Shown here piece after piece: positions 56,629 to 64,000 of a stretch of 64,000 bases of DNA (positions are counted from its first letter, which is position 1; each line of letters begins with the position of its first letter). The notes below the pieces were generated by a model. It made no database searches. It had not been told where the DNA came from and worked only from the letters and a program-made list of their open reading frames with translations. Location: positions 33,225 through 97,224 of the forward strand of contig NZ_ML708622.1 in assembly GCF_008831305.1 (NCBI RefSeq). Reading direction: 5' to 3'. Source of the stretch: Kocuria coralli. Its GTDB lineage: Bacteria > Actinomycetota > Actinomycetes > Actinomycetales > Micrococcaceae. A program made the translations under genes and the position numbers.

Positions 56629-57417
56629 ATGTCTGAGAACACCCCGGAATCCTTCACCGCCCTGGTCGACGCCGGCCAGGGGCTGCCACGGCTGGAACTG
56701 CTGCCCGCCGTCGACGTCCGGGACGGGCAGGCGGTCCGCCTGGTGCAGGGAGAATCCGGTTCCGAGACCGGTTACGGCGACCCCCTGGAAGCCGCGCAGG
56801 CCTGGCAGGATGCGGGGGCCGAATGGCTCCACCTGGTGGACCTCGATGCCGCCTTCGGCACGGGGGAGAACATCGACGTCCTGACCCGGGTGGCGCAGGC
56901 ACTGGACCTGAAGATCGAGATGTCCGGCGGCATCCGCGACGACGCGTCGCTCGAACGCGCCCTGTCGCTGAATCCCGCGAGGGTGAACCTGGGCACCGCG
57001 GCCCTGGAGAACCCCGAGTGGACCCGCCGGGTCATCGCCGAGCACGGGGAGAAGATCGCCGTCGGCCTGGACGTCCGCGGCACCACCCTGGCCGCACGCG
57101 GCTGGACCAAGGACGGCGGCGGTCTCTGGGAGGTCCTCGACCGTCTCGAGGCCGACGGATGCTCCCGGTACGTCGTCACCGACGTCACCAAGGACGGCAC
57201 GCTCAAGGGCCCGAACGTCGAGCTGCTGCAGCAGGTGGCTCAGCGCACCCAGAAGCCCGTGGTCGCCTCCGGCGGCATCGCGACGCTCGAGGACATCGCG
57301 GCGCTGCGGTCGCTGGTGCCCTCCGGGGTCGAGGGTGCGATCATGGGCAAGGCCCTCTACGCGGGCCGGTTCACCCTCGAACAGGCACTCGAGGTCGCCG
57401 GCCGGCCGGCCTCCTGA
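56629..57417 (+). CDS. hisA: Phosphoribosyl isomerase HisA/PriA
   Basis: Beta/alpha-barrel isomerase of histidine synthesis. 262 residues: [56 protein letters not shown] and [11 protein letters not shown]. In actinobacteria lacking trpF this protein (PriA) also serves tryptophan synthesis; whether that holds here cannot be told from the window. Start ATG 56629 with AGGAAA upstream, preferred over the TTG just before it. Confidence 0.95.
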   Translation: MSENTPESFTALVDAGQGLPRLELLPAVDVRDGQAVRLVQGESGSETGYGDPLEAAQAWQDAGAEWLHLVDLDAAFGTGENIDVLTRVAQALDLKIEMSGGIRDDASLERALSLNPARVNLGTAALENPEWTRRVIAEHGEKIAVGLDVRGTTLAARGWTKDGGGLWEVLDRLEADGCSRYVVTDVTKDGTLKGPNVELLQQVAQRTQKPVVASGGIATLEDIAALRSLVPSGVEGAIMGKALYAGRFTLEQALEVAGRPAS

Positions 57418-58286
57418 TGAGCCCTCGCGACAGGCCCGCTCGTCGTGAGCTGCCGCCCCACATGGCGGCGCAGCTGCGCGGTGCCGGAGGCGCCACGGAC
57501 AGCGGCGGCCAGCCCTGGGCGGGCCGGGACCCGGCTCAGGGGCATTCCCACCTCTTCTCCGCCGACGACGGCGCGGCGGACCTCGTCCTGGCCCGCGCCC
57601 TCGACGGGTGGCGGGCAGGCGAGCTGGCCGAGGCCGACGTGGTGGCCGCCCTGGCCGATACCAGGCTCTTCGTCCCGGTCATGGCCGAGGTGACCCGTTC
57701 GGAGATCACCGACGAGGGGCTGGTAGCGGACAAGGAGGCCGACATGTCGCTGGTGACCCTCCAGGCCGCCGACGGCCGGAAGGCCCAGCCGGTCTTCACC
57801 TCGGACGCCCTCGTCCCGAAGTGGCACCACGCCGCTCGGCCGGTGGCCGCGCAGATCAGGAAGATCGCCATCGCGGCGGTCAAGGACGGGACGGAACTGC
57901 TCGTGCTCGATCCCGGTTCCGAGGCGCCGTTCGTCGTGCGCCGCCCGGCCCTGTGGGCCGTGGCGAAAGCGGAGACCTGGGTGCCGTCGTACGCCGACCC
58001 GGGGGTATCCCGTGCCGTCCTGCAGGCGGCGCTCGGTCTGGATGGCGTTGCGGGAGCCTCCGTGCGCACCGGGAGGGGGGTCGGCACGACCACCGTCGAC
58101 GGCGCGGCGCTGGAGGGCGGCGGTACCGGGCCGGAGCTGACCGTCGTGCTGCAGCTGCTGCCGGGCATGGACCGCGGGCAGCTCGAGACGGTCGTGGGAG
58201 CCTTCCAGGCCCGGCTGGCCGAAGAGCAGGCGCTCGCGGAGAACGTCGACTCCCTGGAGATCTCCCTGGAGACCGCGCGGGTCTAG
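57417..58286 (+). CDS. SseB-family protein
   Basis: A 289-residue protein with an SseB N-terminal-like domain: ADVVAALADTRLFVPVMAEV, then KEADMSLVTLQAADGRKAQPVFTS, then PVAAQIRKIAIAA. SseB proteins are cytoplasmic and poorly characterised in actinobacteria. The start overlaps the hisA stop by one base (TGATG). The end overlaps the convergent DUF1844 gene in the four bases CTAG. Confidence 0.85.
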   Translation: MSPRDRPARRELPPHMAAQLRGAGGATDSGGQPWAGRDPAQGHSHLFSADDGAADLVLARALDGWRAGELAEADVVAALADTRLFVPVMAEVTRSEITDEGLVADKEADMSLVTLQAADGRKAQPVFTSDALVPKWHHAARPVAAQIRKIAIAAVKDGTELLVLDPGSEAPFVVRRPALWAVAKAETWVPSYADPGVSRAVLQAALGLDGVAGASVRTGRGVGTTTVDGAALEGGGTGPELTVVLQLLPGMDRGQLETVVGAFQARLAEEQALAENVDSLEISLETARV

Positions 58287-58762
58287 CCGTAGACCGGGCC
58301 GGTGAACTTCTCCCCGGGGCCCTGCCCGGGCCGGTCCGGGTACGGGGAAGCCTCGCGGAAGGCCAGCTGCAGGGTCCGCAGCCCGTCGCGCAAGGGAGCG
58401 GCGTGCTGGGAGCCGATCTCCGGGGAGGCCGCGGACACGAAACCGGCCAGGGCGGTGATGAGCTTTCGAGCCTCGTCCAGGTCCTTGAGCTCCTCGGCGT
58501 CAGGGCCGTCGGCCAGACCGCATTTCACGGCGGCCGCGGACATGAGGTGGACGGCGGAGGTGGTGATCACCTCGATGGCTGGGACCTCGGCGATGTCACG
58601 CATCTGCTCGTCCACGGCGGCCTTGGTGTCGGCGCTGAGCCCCGTCTCGGCCGCCTGAGCCGCGAGGTGCTCGCCCGCCTGCTCGCTGTCCCCCTGGGCC
58701 TGGTCGCCGGCCGGGGCGCCGTCGGCGGAACCGTTGAAACGGAACGTGTTCTCGGAAGTCAT
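58283..58762 (-). CDS. DUF1844 protein
   Basis: A 159-residue protein with the family region [20 protein letters not shown] and [16 protein letters not shown], preceded by an acidic Ala/Gln-rich N-terminus. Conserved opposite infC in actinobacteria; function unknown. ATG 58762 lacks a ribosome binding site and appears leaderless. Confidence 0.85.
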   Translation of the reverse strand: MTSENTFRFNGSADGAPAGDQAQGDSEQAGEHLAAQAAETGLSADTKAAVDEQMRDIAEVPAIEVITTSAVHLMSAAAVKCGLADGPDAEELKDLDEARKLITALAGFVSAASPEIGSQHAAPLRDGLRTLQLAFREASPYPDRPGQGPGEKFTGPVYG

Positions 58763-58768
58763 GCCACC

Positions 58769-58774
58769 ACCCTA
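58769..58774 (-). promoter_or_regulatory. -10 element for leaderless DUF1844
   Basis: On the minus strand TAGGGT ends six bases before the ATG, the same hexamer and spacing as dapA. Confidence 0.5.
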
Positions 58775-58845
58775 AGCGGTGCGCCGCCCGCCCAGAGACT
58801 CCCGGGCGCGCGGAGACGGCGAGGTGGATCACGCCGGCGCCCCTG

Positions 58846-58872
58846 TGGACATGGACGCCAGGCGTGTATGAT
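58846..58872 (+). promoter_or_regulatory. infC operon promoter
   Basis: TGGACA (58846-58851) and TATGAT (58867-58872), each one mismatch from consensus, with a short 15-base spacer. Predicted start near 58879, giving a leader of about 270 bases. Confidence 0.5.
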
Positions 58873-59047
58873 GGTCGGCAGTGCGCAAGTGGAGGTAACT
58901 CCCACCCGCGCGGACGCCGAGTCGGAAGAACTGCTCGGAGAGTCCCCGGGTACGAGACGACGATCGTCCGCCACGGCTCCGAACGAGCCGGCACCGCATG
59001 GCGAATGCGGTGGGAGCCCTCGGGGTTCCCGGGCGACGATCACCGCG

Positions 59048-59084
59048 ACCTCCGCTTGGCCACCGTGGCAGCGGAGGTTTTTTT
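59048..59084 (+). terminator. infC leader attenuator (hairpin plus T-tract)
   Basis: ACCTCCGC (59048-59055) pairs with GCGGAGGT (59071-59078), with a smaller inner stem, followed by seven Ts (59078-59084). This is the only classical intrinsic terminator seen in the window, and it lies about 70 bases before infC inside the leader. It should act as an attenuator of infC-rpmI-rplT. By analogy with Bacillus and E. coli, L20 (rplT product) is a candidate effector. Confidence 0.75.
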
Positions 59085-59151
59085 GTTGCCACCGCACTCG
59101 AAGAGCACCACGTCGCCGGGGTGGAACCCGGCACTAGATCAGGAGTCAAGC

Positions 59152-60366
59152 ATCAGCGATCCACGCATCAATGACAGAATCCGAGTCCCCGAGGTCCGTC
59201 TTGTGGGCCCCGGCGGCGAGCAGGTCGGTATCGTCCGAGTCGAGGACGCCATGAGACTTGCCCGCGAATCGGACTTGGATCTGGTCGAGGTGGCTCCCAA
59301 CGCTAAGCCGCCTGTGGCCAAGCTCATGGACTTCGGCAAGTACAAGTACGAGGCTGCCGTCAAGGCTCGTGAGTCCCGCAAGAACCAGACGAACACCAAC
59401 CTCAAAGAGGTCCGTTTCCGTCTGAAGATCGATGACCACGATTACGACACCAAGGTCGGCCATGCCCGCCGCTTCCTGGGTGAGGGCGACAAAGTCAAGG
59501 CCATGATCCAGTTCCGCGGTCGTGAGCAGTCCCGCCCGGAGATGGGCGTCCGCCTGCTGCAGAAGCTGGCCGAGGACCTGGAGGAGTTCGGCCAGGTCGA
59601 GTCCAACCCGCGCCAGGACGGCCGCAACATGGTCATGGTCCTGGGCCCGCTCAAGAACAAGTCCGAGGCCCGTGCCGCAGCGCGTCGCGCCAAGGCCGCC
59701 GACGACGTCGAAGAGCAGCGCCTGCCCCAGAAGACCAAGTCCTCGCGCCGCGACCGCGAGCGGGAGGCCCGCGCGGCCGGTACGATCGACACCGAGTCGG
59801 CCCTGCCCGTGGGCGGCAACAGCATCGGAGAGGCCATCCCCGACGAGTTGCGCAGGATGGCGGAGCAGAAGTTCGAGGTTCCCGAGGGCGCCCCGCCGCT
59901 CAAGGTCTCCGAGGACCAGCCGCCGGTGATCGCCCCGAAGGAAGAGCGCCGCGAGCGCACCGGTGGCGGCCGAGGCCGCGGCCCCGAGCGCGGCGGCCCC
60001 CGTGGCGGGGATCGTGGCGATCGCGGCGGTGACCGCAATGCGGAGCGCGGAGAGCGCCCGGAGCGCGGCAGCAGGCCTTCGAGCCGTCCCGCAGGTTCCG
60101 GCCGCCCCGACGGTGCCCGGCCGCAGGGTTCCGGACAGCGTCCGGCCGCACCGGCCCGTCAGGGGAGCCCGCGTCCGTCGTCGGCCCCGCGTCCCGCGGG
60201 AGCCCCGCGCCCGGCTGGTTCCGCACCGCGCCCGGCTCCGCGTCCGGCACCGGCACCCGGCTCCGCGCCCAAGCCCGGAGCGGCACCGAAGCCCGGAGCC
60301 TCCGCCAAGCCCGCACCGAAGCCCGGTGCAGCCCCGAAGCCCGGTCCCAAGCCGGGCCAGGGCTGA
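59152..60366 (+). CDS. infC: Translation initiation factor IF-3 (AUC start, long C-terminal tail)
   Basis: Prevents premature subunit joining and proofreads the start codon. The core occupies residues 1-170: [48 protein letters not shown]. The frame starts at ATC 59152, six bases after AGGAG, matching the rare non-AUG starts of infC by which IF-3 regulates itself. A further 234 residues rich in Arg, Gly, Pro and Ala ([16 protein letters not shown], repeated [10 protein letters not shown]) bring it to 404 residues, about twice the usual size. Confidence 0.95.
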   Translation: MSDPRINDRIRVPEVRLVGPGGEQVGIVRVEDAMRLARESDLDLVEVAPNAKPPVAKLMDFGKYKYEAAVKARESRKNQTNTNLKEVRFRLKIDDHDYDTKVGHARRFLGEGDKVKAMIQFRGREQSRPEMGVRLLQKLAEDLEEFGQVESNPRQDGRNMVMVLGPLKNKSEARAAARRAKAADDVEEQRLPQKTKSSRRDREREARAAGTIDTESALPVGGNSIGEAIPDELRRMAEQKFEVPEGAPPLKVSEDQPPVIAPKEERRERTGGGRGRGPERGGPRGGDRGDRGGDRNAERGERPERGSRPSSRPAGSGRPDGARPQGSGQRPAAPARQGSPRPSSAPRPAGAPRPAGSAPRPAPRPAPAPGSAPKPGAAPKPGASAKPAPKPGAAPKPGPKPGQG

Positions 60367-60520
60367 GAAAACTCAACCGTCGCGTCGGCCGCAAGGCCGG
60401 CGGCGACGGATCGAGCGAATCCGCTGTGCCGCGCGAACCCAGCGCGGCACAGCACAGACCAGGTCGCCATACCGGTGACGCACCGTGAACTCGGTGAGAG
60501 ACAACAAGGAGACGGCTGAC

Positions 60521-60715
60521 ATGCCGAAGATGAAGACCCACTCGGGTGCCAAGAAGCGCTTCAAGATCACGGGGTCGGGCAAGGTCAAGCGCCAGCAGGC
60601 CAACCGCCGCCACTACCTGGAGCACAAGTCCTCGCGCCTGACCCGCCGCCTGGCCGGCGACAAGATCGTCACCCCGGGTGAGGCGAAGGTCGTCAAGAAG
60701 ATGCTGGGTAAGTGA
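60521..60715 (+). CDS. rpmI: 50S ribosomal protein L35
   Basis: 64 residues, [20 protein letters not shown] and [13 protein letters not shown], the L35 pattern. AAGGAG about 11 bases before ATG 60521. Middle gene of infC-rpmI-rplT. Confidence 0.97.
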   Translation: MPKMKTHSGAKKRFKITGSGKVKRQQANRRHYLEHKSSRLTRRLAGDKIVTPGEAKVVKKMLGK

Positions 60716-60816
60716 TCCCGGCTCACTGAGCTCTTGCGGACCCGACCGGTTCGCACCCCCGACTTGCAAGCACGACGCCGGTCCACCGACCGGCCCGAGA
60801 TCTAAGGAGTACACAC

Positions 60817-61203
60817 GTGGCACGTGTGAAGCGGGCGGTCAACGCCCACAAGAAGCGCCGGACTACCCTGGAGGCCGCCTCCGGCTACCGCGGACAGCGC
60901 TCGCGCCTGTACCGCAAGGCCAAGGAACAGGTCATCCACTCGTACGTCTACAACTACGACCACCGTCGTGCCCGCAAGGGCGACTTCCGTCGTCTGTGGA
61001 TCCAGCGCATCAACGCGGCTGCCCGCGCCAACGGCCTGACCTACAACCGGTTCATCCAGGGCCTCAAGCTGGCCGAGGTCGACGTTGATCGTCGTATGCT
61101 CGCCGAGCTGGCCGTCAACGACAACGCTGCCTTCGTGGCCCTGGTCGAGGTCGCCAAGAACGCGCTGCCGGCCGACACCTCGGCTCCGCGCGACGCCGCC
61201 TGA
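60817..61203 (+). CDS. rplT: 50S ribosomal protein L20
   Basis: 128 residues: [35 protein letters not shown] and [18 protein letters not shown] sequence. GTG start with AAGGAG. Known in other bacteria to bind its own operon leader as an autogenous repressor. Confidence 0.97.
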   Translation: MARVKRAVNAHKKRRTTLEAASGYRGQRSRLYRKAKEQVIHSYVYNYDHRRARKGDFRRLWIQRINAAARANGLTYNRFIQGLKLAEVDVDRRMLAELAVNDNAAFVALVEVAKNALPADTSAPRDAA

Positions 61204-61214
61204 GCCCTGCTCAC

Positions 61215-62141
61215 GTGAGCATTCCGGAACGCCTCGCCGAATCCGTCCTGTCCAACCCCCGAGCCGATCGGGTGCGGGCCGTAGCGGGTCTGGCGAGGCG
61301 TTCCGCGCGTCTGCGGCAAGGTCTCTTCCTGGCCGAGGGCCCGCAGAACGTGCGGGAGGCACTGACGGCGCACGTGGCGGCGGATGCCGCGACGGCGAGC
61401 TCCGGTCGGCCCTCGTCCACGGATCTGCCTTCCCTCGACGCCCTGTACGTGACCGAGGGCTGCCTCGAACGACATGAGGACATCGCCGGGCTGCTGAGAA
61501 GGCTGCTCGACGGAGAAGGCCCCCACCGCGTGTTCGTACGGGTCGTGACCGAGGAGGTCCTCAGGGCCATGTCGGACACCCGGAGCCCGCAGGGGGCGCT
61601 CGCAGTGTGCCGGATGCCGTCGGCAGGGTGGCCCTGGGTGACCGGGTCCGCGCGTCTGCTCGCCGTACTATGCCGGGTCCAGGACCCGGGTAACGCAGGT
61701 ACTGTGATCCGGGCCGCGGACGCTGCGGGAGCCGACGCGGTCCTCCTGACCGAGGGCTCAGTGGACCTGTACAACCCCAAGACGGTGCGCTCCACGGCCG
61801 GATCGTTGTTCCATCTGCCGGTCATCCCCTCCGTCGTCTTCTCCGAGGCTGTCGAGGCCGCCGTATCGGCGGGAATCCAGGTTCTCGCCGCCGACGGCTA
61901 CGGCGCCGCAGATCTTGACGCCCTCCAGGACGCGGCGGTGCGCGAGCAACCCGCGGAATGCGATCTGGGCGCACCGACGGCCTGGCTGTTCGGCAACGAG
62001 GCCCAGGGCCTGTCGGACCGGGAGAAGTCGGCAGCGGCGCACCGCGTGGCGGTGCCCCTCTACGGGGCCGCCGAATCCCTGAACGTGGGCACTGCGGCCA
62101 CCCTGTGCCTGTACGCGTCCGCCCGGGCGCAGCGACGATGA
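61215..62141 (+). CDS. TrmH/SpoU-family RNA 2'-O-methyltransferase
   Basis: A 308-residue SPOUT enzyme. Motif 1 VQDPGNAGTVIRAADAAGAD, motif 2 WLFGNEAQGLS and motif 3 VPLYGAAESLNVGTAATLCLY. The N-terminal substrate-binding domain (LRQGLFLAEGPQNVREAL) is typical of TsnR/RlmB-like proteins encoded after rplT in actinobacteria. The exact rRNA or tRNA target is unknown. GTG start 12 bases after rplT, no clear ribosome binding site. Confidence 0.92.
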   Translation: MSIPERLAESVLSNPRADRVRAVAGLARRSARLRQGLFLAEGPQNVREALTAHVAADAATASSGRPSSTDLPSLDALYVTEGCLERHEDIAGLLRRLLDGEGPHRVFVRVVTEEVLRAMSDTRSPQGALAVCRMPSAGWPWVTGSARLLAVLCRVQDPGNAGTVIRAADAAGADAVLLTEGSVDLYNPKTVRSTAGSLFHLPVIPSVVFSEAVEAAVSAGIQVLAADGYGAADLDALQDAAVREQPAECDLGAPTAWLFGNEAQGLSDREKSAAAHRVAVPLYGAAESLNVGTAATLCLYASARAQRR

Positions 62142-62172
62142 GATGCGGCGTCTTCGCACAGGACATCTTCGC

Positions 62173-62178
62173 TAAGCT
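62173..62178 (+). promoter_or_regulatory. -10 element for the leaderless Nudix gene
   Basis: TAAGCT ends six bases before GTG 62185. The following 11 bases are identical to the hisC start. Confidence 0.55.
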
Positions 62179-62184
62179 GGTGCG

Positions 62185-62676
62185 GTGACCGCCGACAGTG
62201 ACAGTCCCCAGCAATACCCGCATGAATACGAGTTCCGCACCCAGGTCGTGGGTGCAGCCGTCCTGAACGATCCCCGCCGGCCGACGCACTTCCTGGCCGC
62301 TCAACGCGCCTACCCGGAGTTCCTGCGCGGCATGTGGGAGTTCCCCGGGGGCAAGACGGATCCGGAGGACAGCTCCTGCCAGTCCGCGCTGATCCGGGAA
62401 TGCTCCGAGGAGCTCGATGTGGACATCGAGCTGCACGACGAGATCCCCGGCCCCCACCCGCAGGGCTGGCCGCTCAAGGAGACCGCCGCCATGCGCGTCT
62501 GGACGGCCTCGGTGGTCGACGGCGAGCTCATGCTGGGCCCCCAGTACGACGGCTCCGATCACCTGGAGCTGCGCTGGATCCCGCTGGACGACCGCGGAGA
62601 CGCGGCCCGGGACCTGGAATGGATTCCCGCCGACCTCCCCATCGTCGACGCCCTGCTCGCCCGTCTCCACGTGTGA
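62185..62676 (+). CDS. Nudix hydrolase, MutT-like
   Basis: A 163-residue protein of the kind that cleaves 8-oxo-dGTP or related nucleotides. WEFPGGKTDPEDSSCQSALI followed by RECSEELDVDI is a Nudix box with one extra residue between the glycines and the REx2EE helix, so the canonical G-x5-E-x7-REUXEE spacing is not met. Activity is probable but unproven. Leaderless by position. The stop codon lies inside a palindrome. Confidence 0.88.
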   Translation: MTADSDSPQQYPHEYEFRTQVVGAAVLNDPRRPTHFLAAQRAYPEFLRGMWEFPGGKTDPEDSSCQSALIRECSEELDVDIELHDEIPGPHPQGWPLKETAAMRVWTASVVDGELMLGPQYDGSDHLELRWIPLDDRGDAARDLEWIPADLPIVDALLARLHV

Positions 62677-62741
62677 CTTCTCACTTCCTGGGCGAGTTCA
62701 CACGCAGCAGCGTGTGGTCTCGCCCAGCGGGTGAGAACTCA
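62674..62741. repeat. Palindrome copy 1 (3' side of the DUF559 gene)
   Basis: Bases 62674-62705 and 62710-62741 form a 32-bp imperfect stem around AGCA. The tip CACACGC-AGCA-GCGTGTG and arm sequences CTGGGCGAG and TTCTCAC recur in the copy at 63924-63991. It contains the stop codons of both the Nudix and the DUF559 genes, so it also serves as a bidirectional terminator. Confidence 0.8.
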
Positions 62742-63754
62742 CGGGGCAAGGCGCCCCCGATCGGGTTTTCCCCTCCCCGGTGCCCGCCCCGCCTGAGAAG
62801 CTGCAACTCGGTGGAGACGAGTTCCGCGAGATCCTGCGGCGTGCGGTTGACGACCGCCCACGACGTTCTGATAACCCGCCACCCCGCGTTGAGAAGGAGC
62901 TTCTCGCGACGGCGTTCGGCGCGGATCACCTCCGTGGGATCTCCATAACGACCGGAGTACTTGACCTCGCCGTCGAATTCCAGCGCGAGCCTCTCCGCCT
63001 CCCACGCGAAGTCCAGCCGAAAGAGCTCGCCGTCGACCACGACCTCGAGCTGAGTGGTGAAACCGCTGAGCCCGTGCTGCCTGAGCACCAAGCGGGTCAG
63101 GGTCTCGCCCGCTGAGTCGCTTCCGCTGTCCGCCAGGTCGAGGACCCGGCGAGCGCGGGCTGTGCCCCGGCCGGTGGTGGCACCCGCCAGAGCATCGGCC
63201 AGCAGGTCGTGCGTGCCGCCGCGGCGCAGGAAACCATCCACGATCACCAGGGCTTGCCTGAGATCGAGTTCTCTCGCGCAGTCGACGGCGGTCCTGGGCA
63301 GGGAGGTCACCAGGAGGCCGTCCACCCGGGATACCTCGGACGCCTCCAGAGGCCATGCGTGGGTCTGGACCCGCCGTCCGGAGCGGCGGCTACCGTACCC
63401 CGGCAGCCCGCCGATCACGTGCGGGCGATCCGGCGTCCCGAGGACGGGCAGGCCCCACAGCAGCGCTGCGGAAGGTCCGCAGAATATCGGTGAGCCTGGC
63501 ATCGTCCGTGCGATCGCATGATGAAAAGCGCGGGCGCGGGACCACCGGGGCAGCGCTGCCCACTGCTCGTGGTCCATCCATGCACCCCGGGCCAGCCGAT
63601 GGAGACCCATACGTTCGTCCAGGCCCGCGGTGCCGGCCCGTGGCTGCCCGCCGAAACGCTCCTGCACCTCTCGGGTCGTCAGAATCGCTCGCGGGTCGAA
63701 GGATCCCTGCGGGACGTTCGTGCCGGTGCCCGGGCCGGCTCCAGTGCGGACCAT
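62681..63754 (-). CDS. DUF559 (Vsr/PD-(D/E)xK-like) protein with AbiEi-type N-terminus
   Basis: A 357-residue protein. The C-terminal domain LDFAWEAERLALEFDGEVKY ... AERRREKLLLNAGWRVIR matches DUF559, a Vsr-like nuclease fold with acidic residues and lysine in place (DFAW, EFDGEVK). The N-terminal half (ILTTREVQERFG, IFCGPSAALLWGLP, TSLPRTAVDCARELD) resembles the AbiEi antitoxin-like region common in actinobacterial DUF559 proteins. Start ATG 63754 is chosen as the first Met before the conserved region and is uncertain. It is on the opposite strand to its neighbours, bracketed by related palindromes; its last seven codons lie in one. Biological role unknown. Confidence 0.82.
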   Translation of the reverse strand: MVRTGAGPGTGTNVPQGSFDPRAILTTREVQERFGGQPRAGTAGLDERMGLHRLARGAWMDHEQWAALPRWSRARAFHHAIARTMPGSPIFCGPSAALLWGLPVLGTPDRPHVIGGLPGYGSRRSGRRVQTHAWPLEASEVSRVDGLLVTSLPRTAVDCARELDLRQALVIVDGFLRRGGTHDLLADALAGATTGRGTARARRVLDLADSGSDSAGETLTRLVLRQHGLSGFTTQLEVVVDGELFRLDFAWEAERLALEFDGEVKYSGRYGDPTEVIRAERRREKLLLNAGWRVIRTSWAVVNRTPQDLAELVSTELQLLRRGGHRGGENPIGGALPREFSPAGRDHTLLRVNSPRK

Positions 63755-63923
63755 GGCCCCAGCATGGCCGGGGCGGGTATCCGCCGTCGTCGCTCTGCCG
63801 GTGACCTGGGGAGAACGGCGGGTGCCTGAGGGACCCACAGGGAAAAGATGCCCAGATCGCCGGATGCGCGTGGTCAGGAACGGGCGAGGGGGATCATCAA
63901 GAGGCATCGAGGGCGTCCGCCCG

Positions 63924-63991
63924 CGAGTTCTCACGGTCTGGGTGAGATCACACGGAGCAGCGTGTGATCTCACCCAGACCGTGAGAACTCG
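63924..63991. repeat. Palindrome copy 2 (5' side of the DUF559 gene)
   Basis: Bases 63924-63954 and 63961-63991 are exact reverse complements (31 bp) around GAGCAG. The arm runs GAGTTCTCACGGTCTGGGTG then AGATCACACG, clearly the same family as copy 1. The rest of 63755-64000 shows no gene. Confidence 0.85.
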
Positions 63992-64000
63992 CCGAGAACA

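Overview
The window is a 64 kb chromosomal segment, roughly 70 % G+C, from an actinobacterium. The gene order (ispG-GNAT-proS, rimP-nusA-ylxR-infB-rbfA-truB-ribF, rpsO-pnp-M16-dapB-dapA-rnj-ftsK-pgsA-cinA-clgR-DUF3046-recA-recX-miaB-miaA-dapF-hflX-dinG-lexA, hisCBHA, infC-rpmI-rplT-trmH) and the protein details point to the Micrococcales, most likely Micrococcaceae (Kocuria/Rothia/Arthrobacter-like). The genus is not decidable from sequence alone. No tRNA, rRNA, CRISPR array, prophage or insertion sequence was seen.

Layout. 1-3.4 kb: pyruvate formate-lyase and its activase on the minus strand (anaerobic pyruvate cleavage), pflA running off the left edge. 3.6-6.5 kb: a methionine ABC importer operon (metQNI) behind a SAM-IV-type riboswitch. 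6.5-16.1 kb: a TPM-domain lipoprotein, an M50 site-2 protease, ispG, a GNAT, two paralogous lipoproteins, proS and an Ala-rich membrane-anchored protein. 16.3-25.8 kb: the translation block rimP to ribF, with two small membrane proteins and a decayed acetyltransferase before ribF. 25.9-35.8 kb: an aldo/keto reductase, then rpsO, pnp, an M16 peptidase, dapB, dapA and RNase J. 35.9-49.7 kb: ftsK, pgsA, cinA, a ClgR-like regulator, recA-recX, miaB-miaA, dapF and hflX. 49.7-53.5 kb: dinG, and lexA divergent from a LysM protein resembling the SOS division inhibitors YneA/ChiZ. 53.7-58.3 kb: hisC-hisB-hisH-small membrane protein-hisA-sseB. 58.3-64 kb: DUF1844, the infC-rpmI-rplT-trmH operon with a leader attenuator, a Nudix gene, and a DUF559 endonuclease-like gene bracketed by two copies of one palindrome family.

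Recurring control features. Several genes appear to be transcribed leaderless: a TANNNT hexamer lies exactly six (sometimes seven) bases before the start codon (dapA, ftsK, miaB, dapF, hisC, Nudix, DUF1844 and others). LexA-box candidates lie before recA and in the lexA/LysM gap. Gene-end terminators are long, often perfect, hairpins without T-tracts; the only classical hairpin plus T-tract is in the infC leader, where it should act as an attenuator. infC, and apparently also the ClgR-like regulator, begin at an AUC codon placed correctly behind a strong ribosome binding site.
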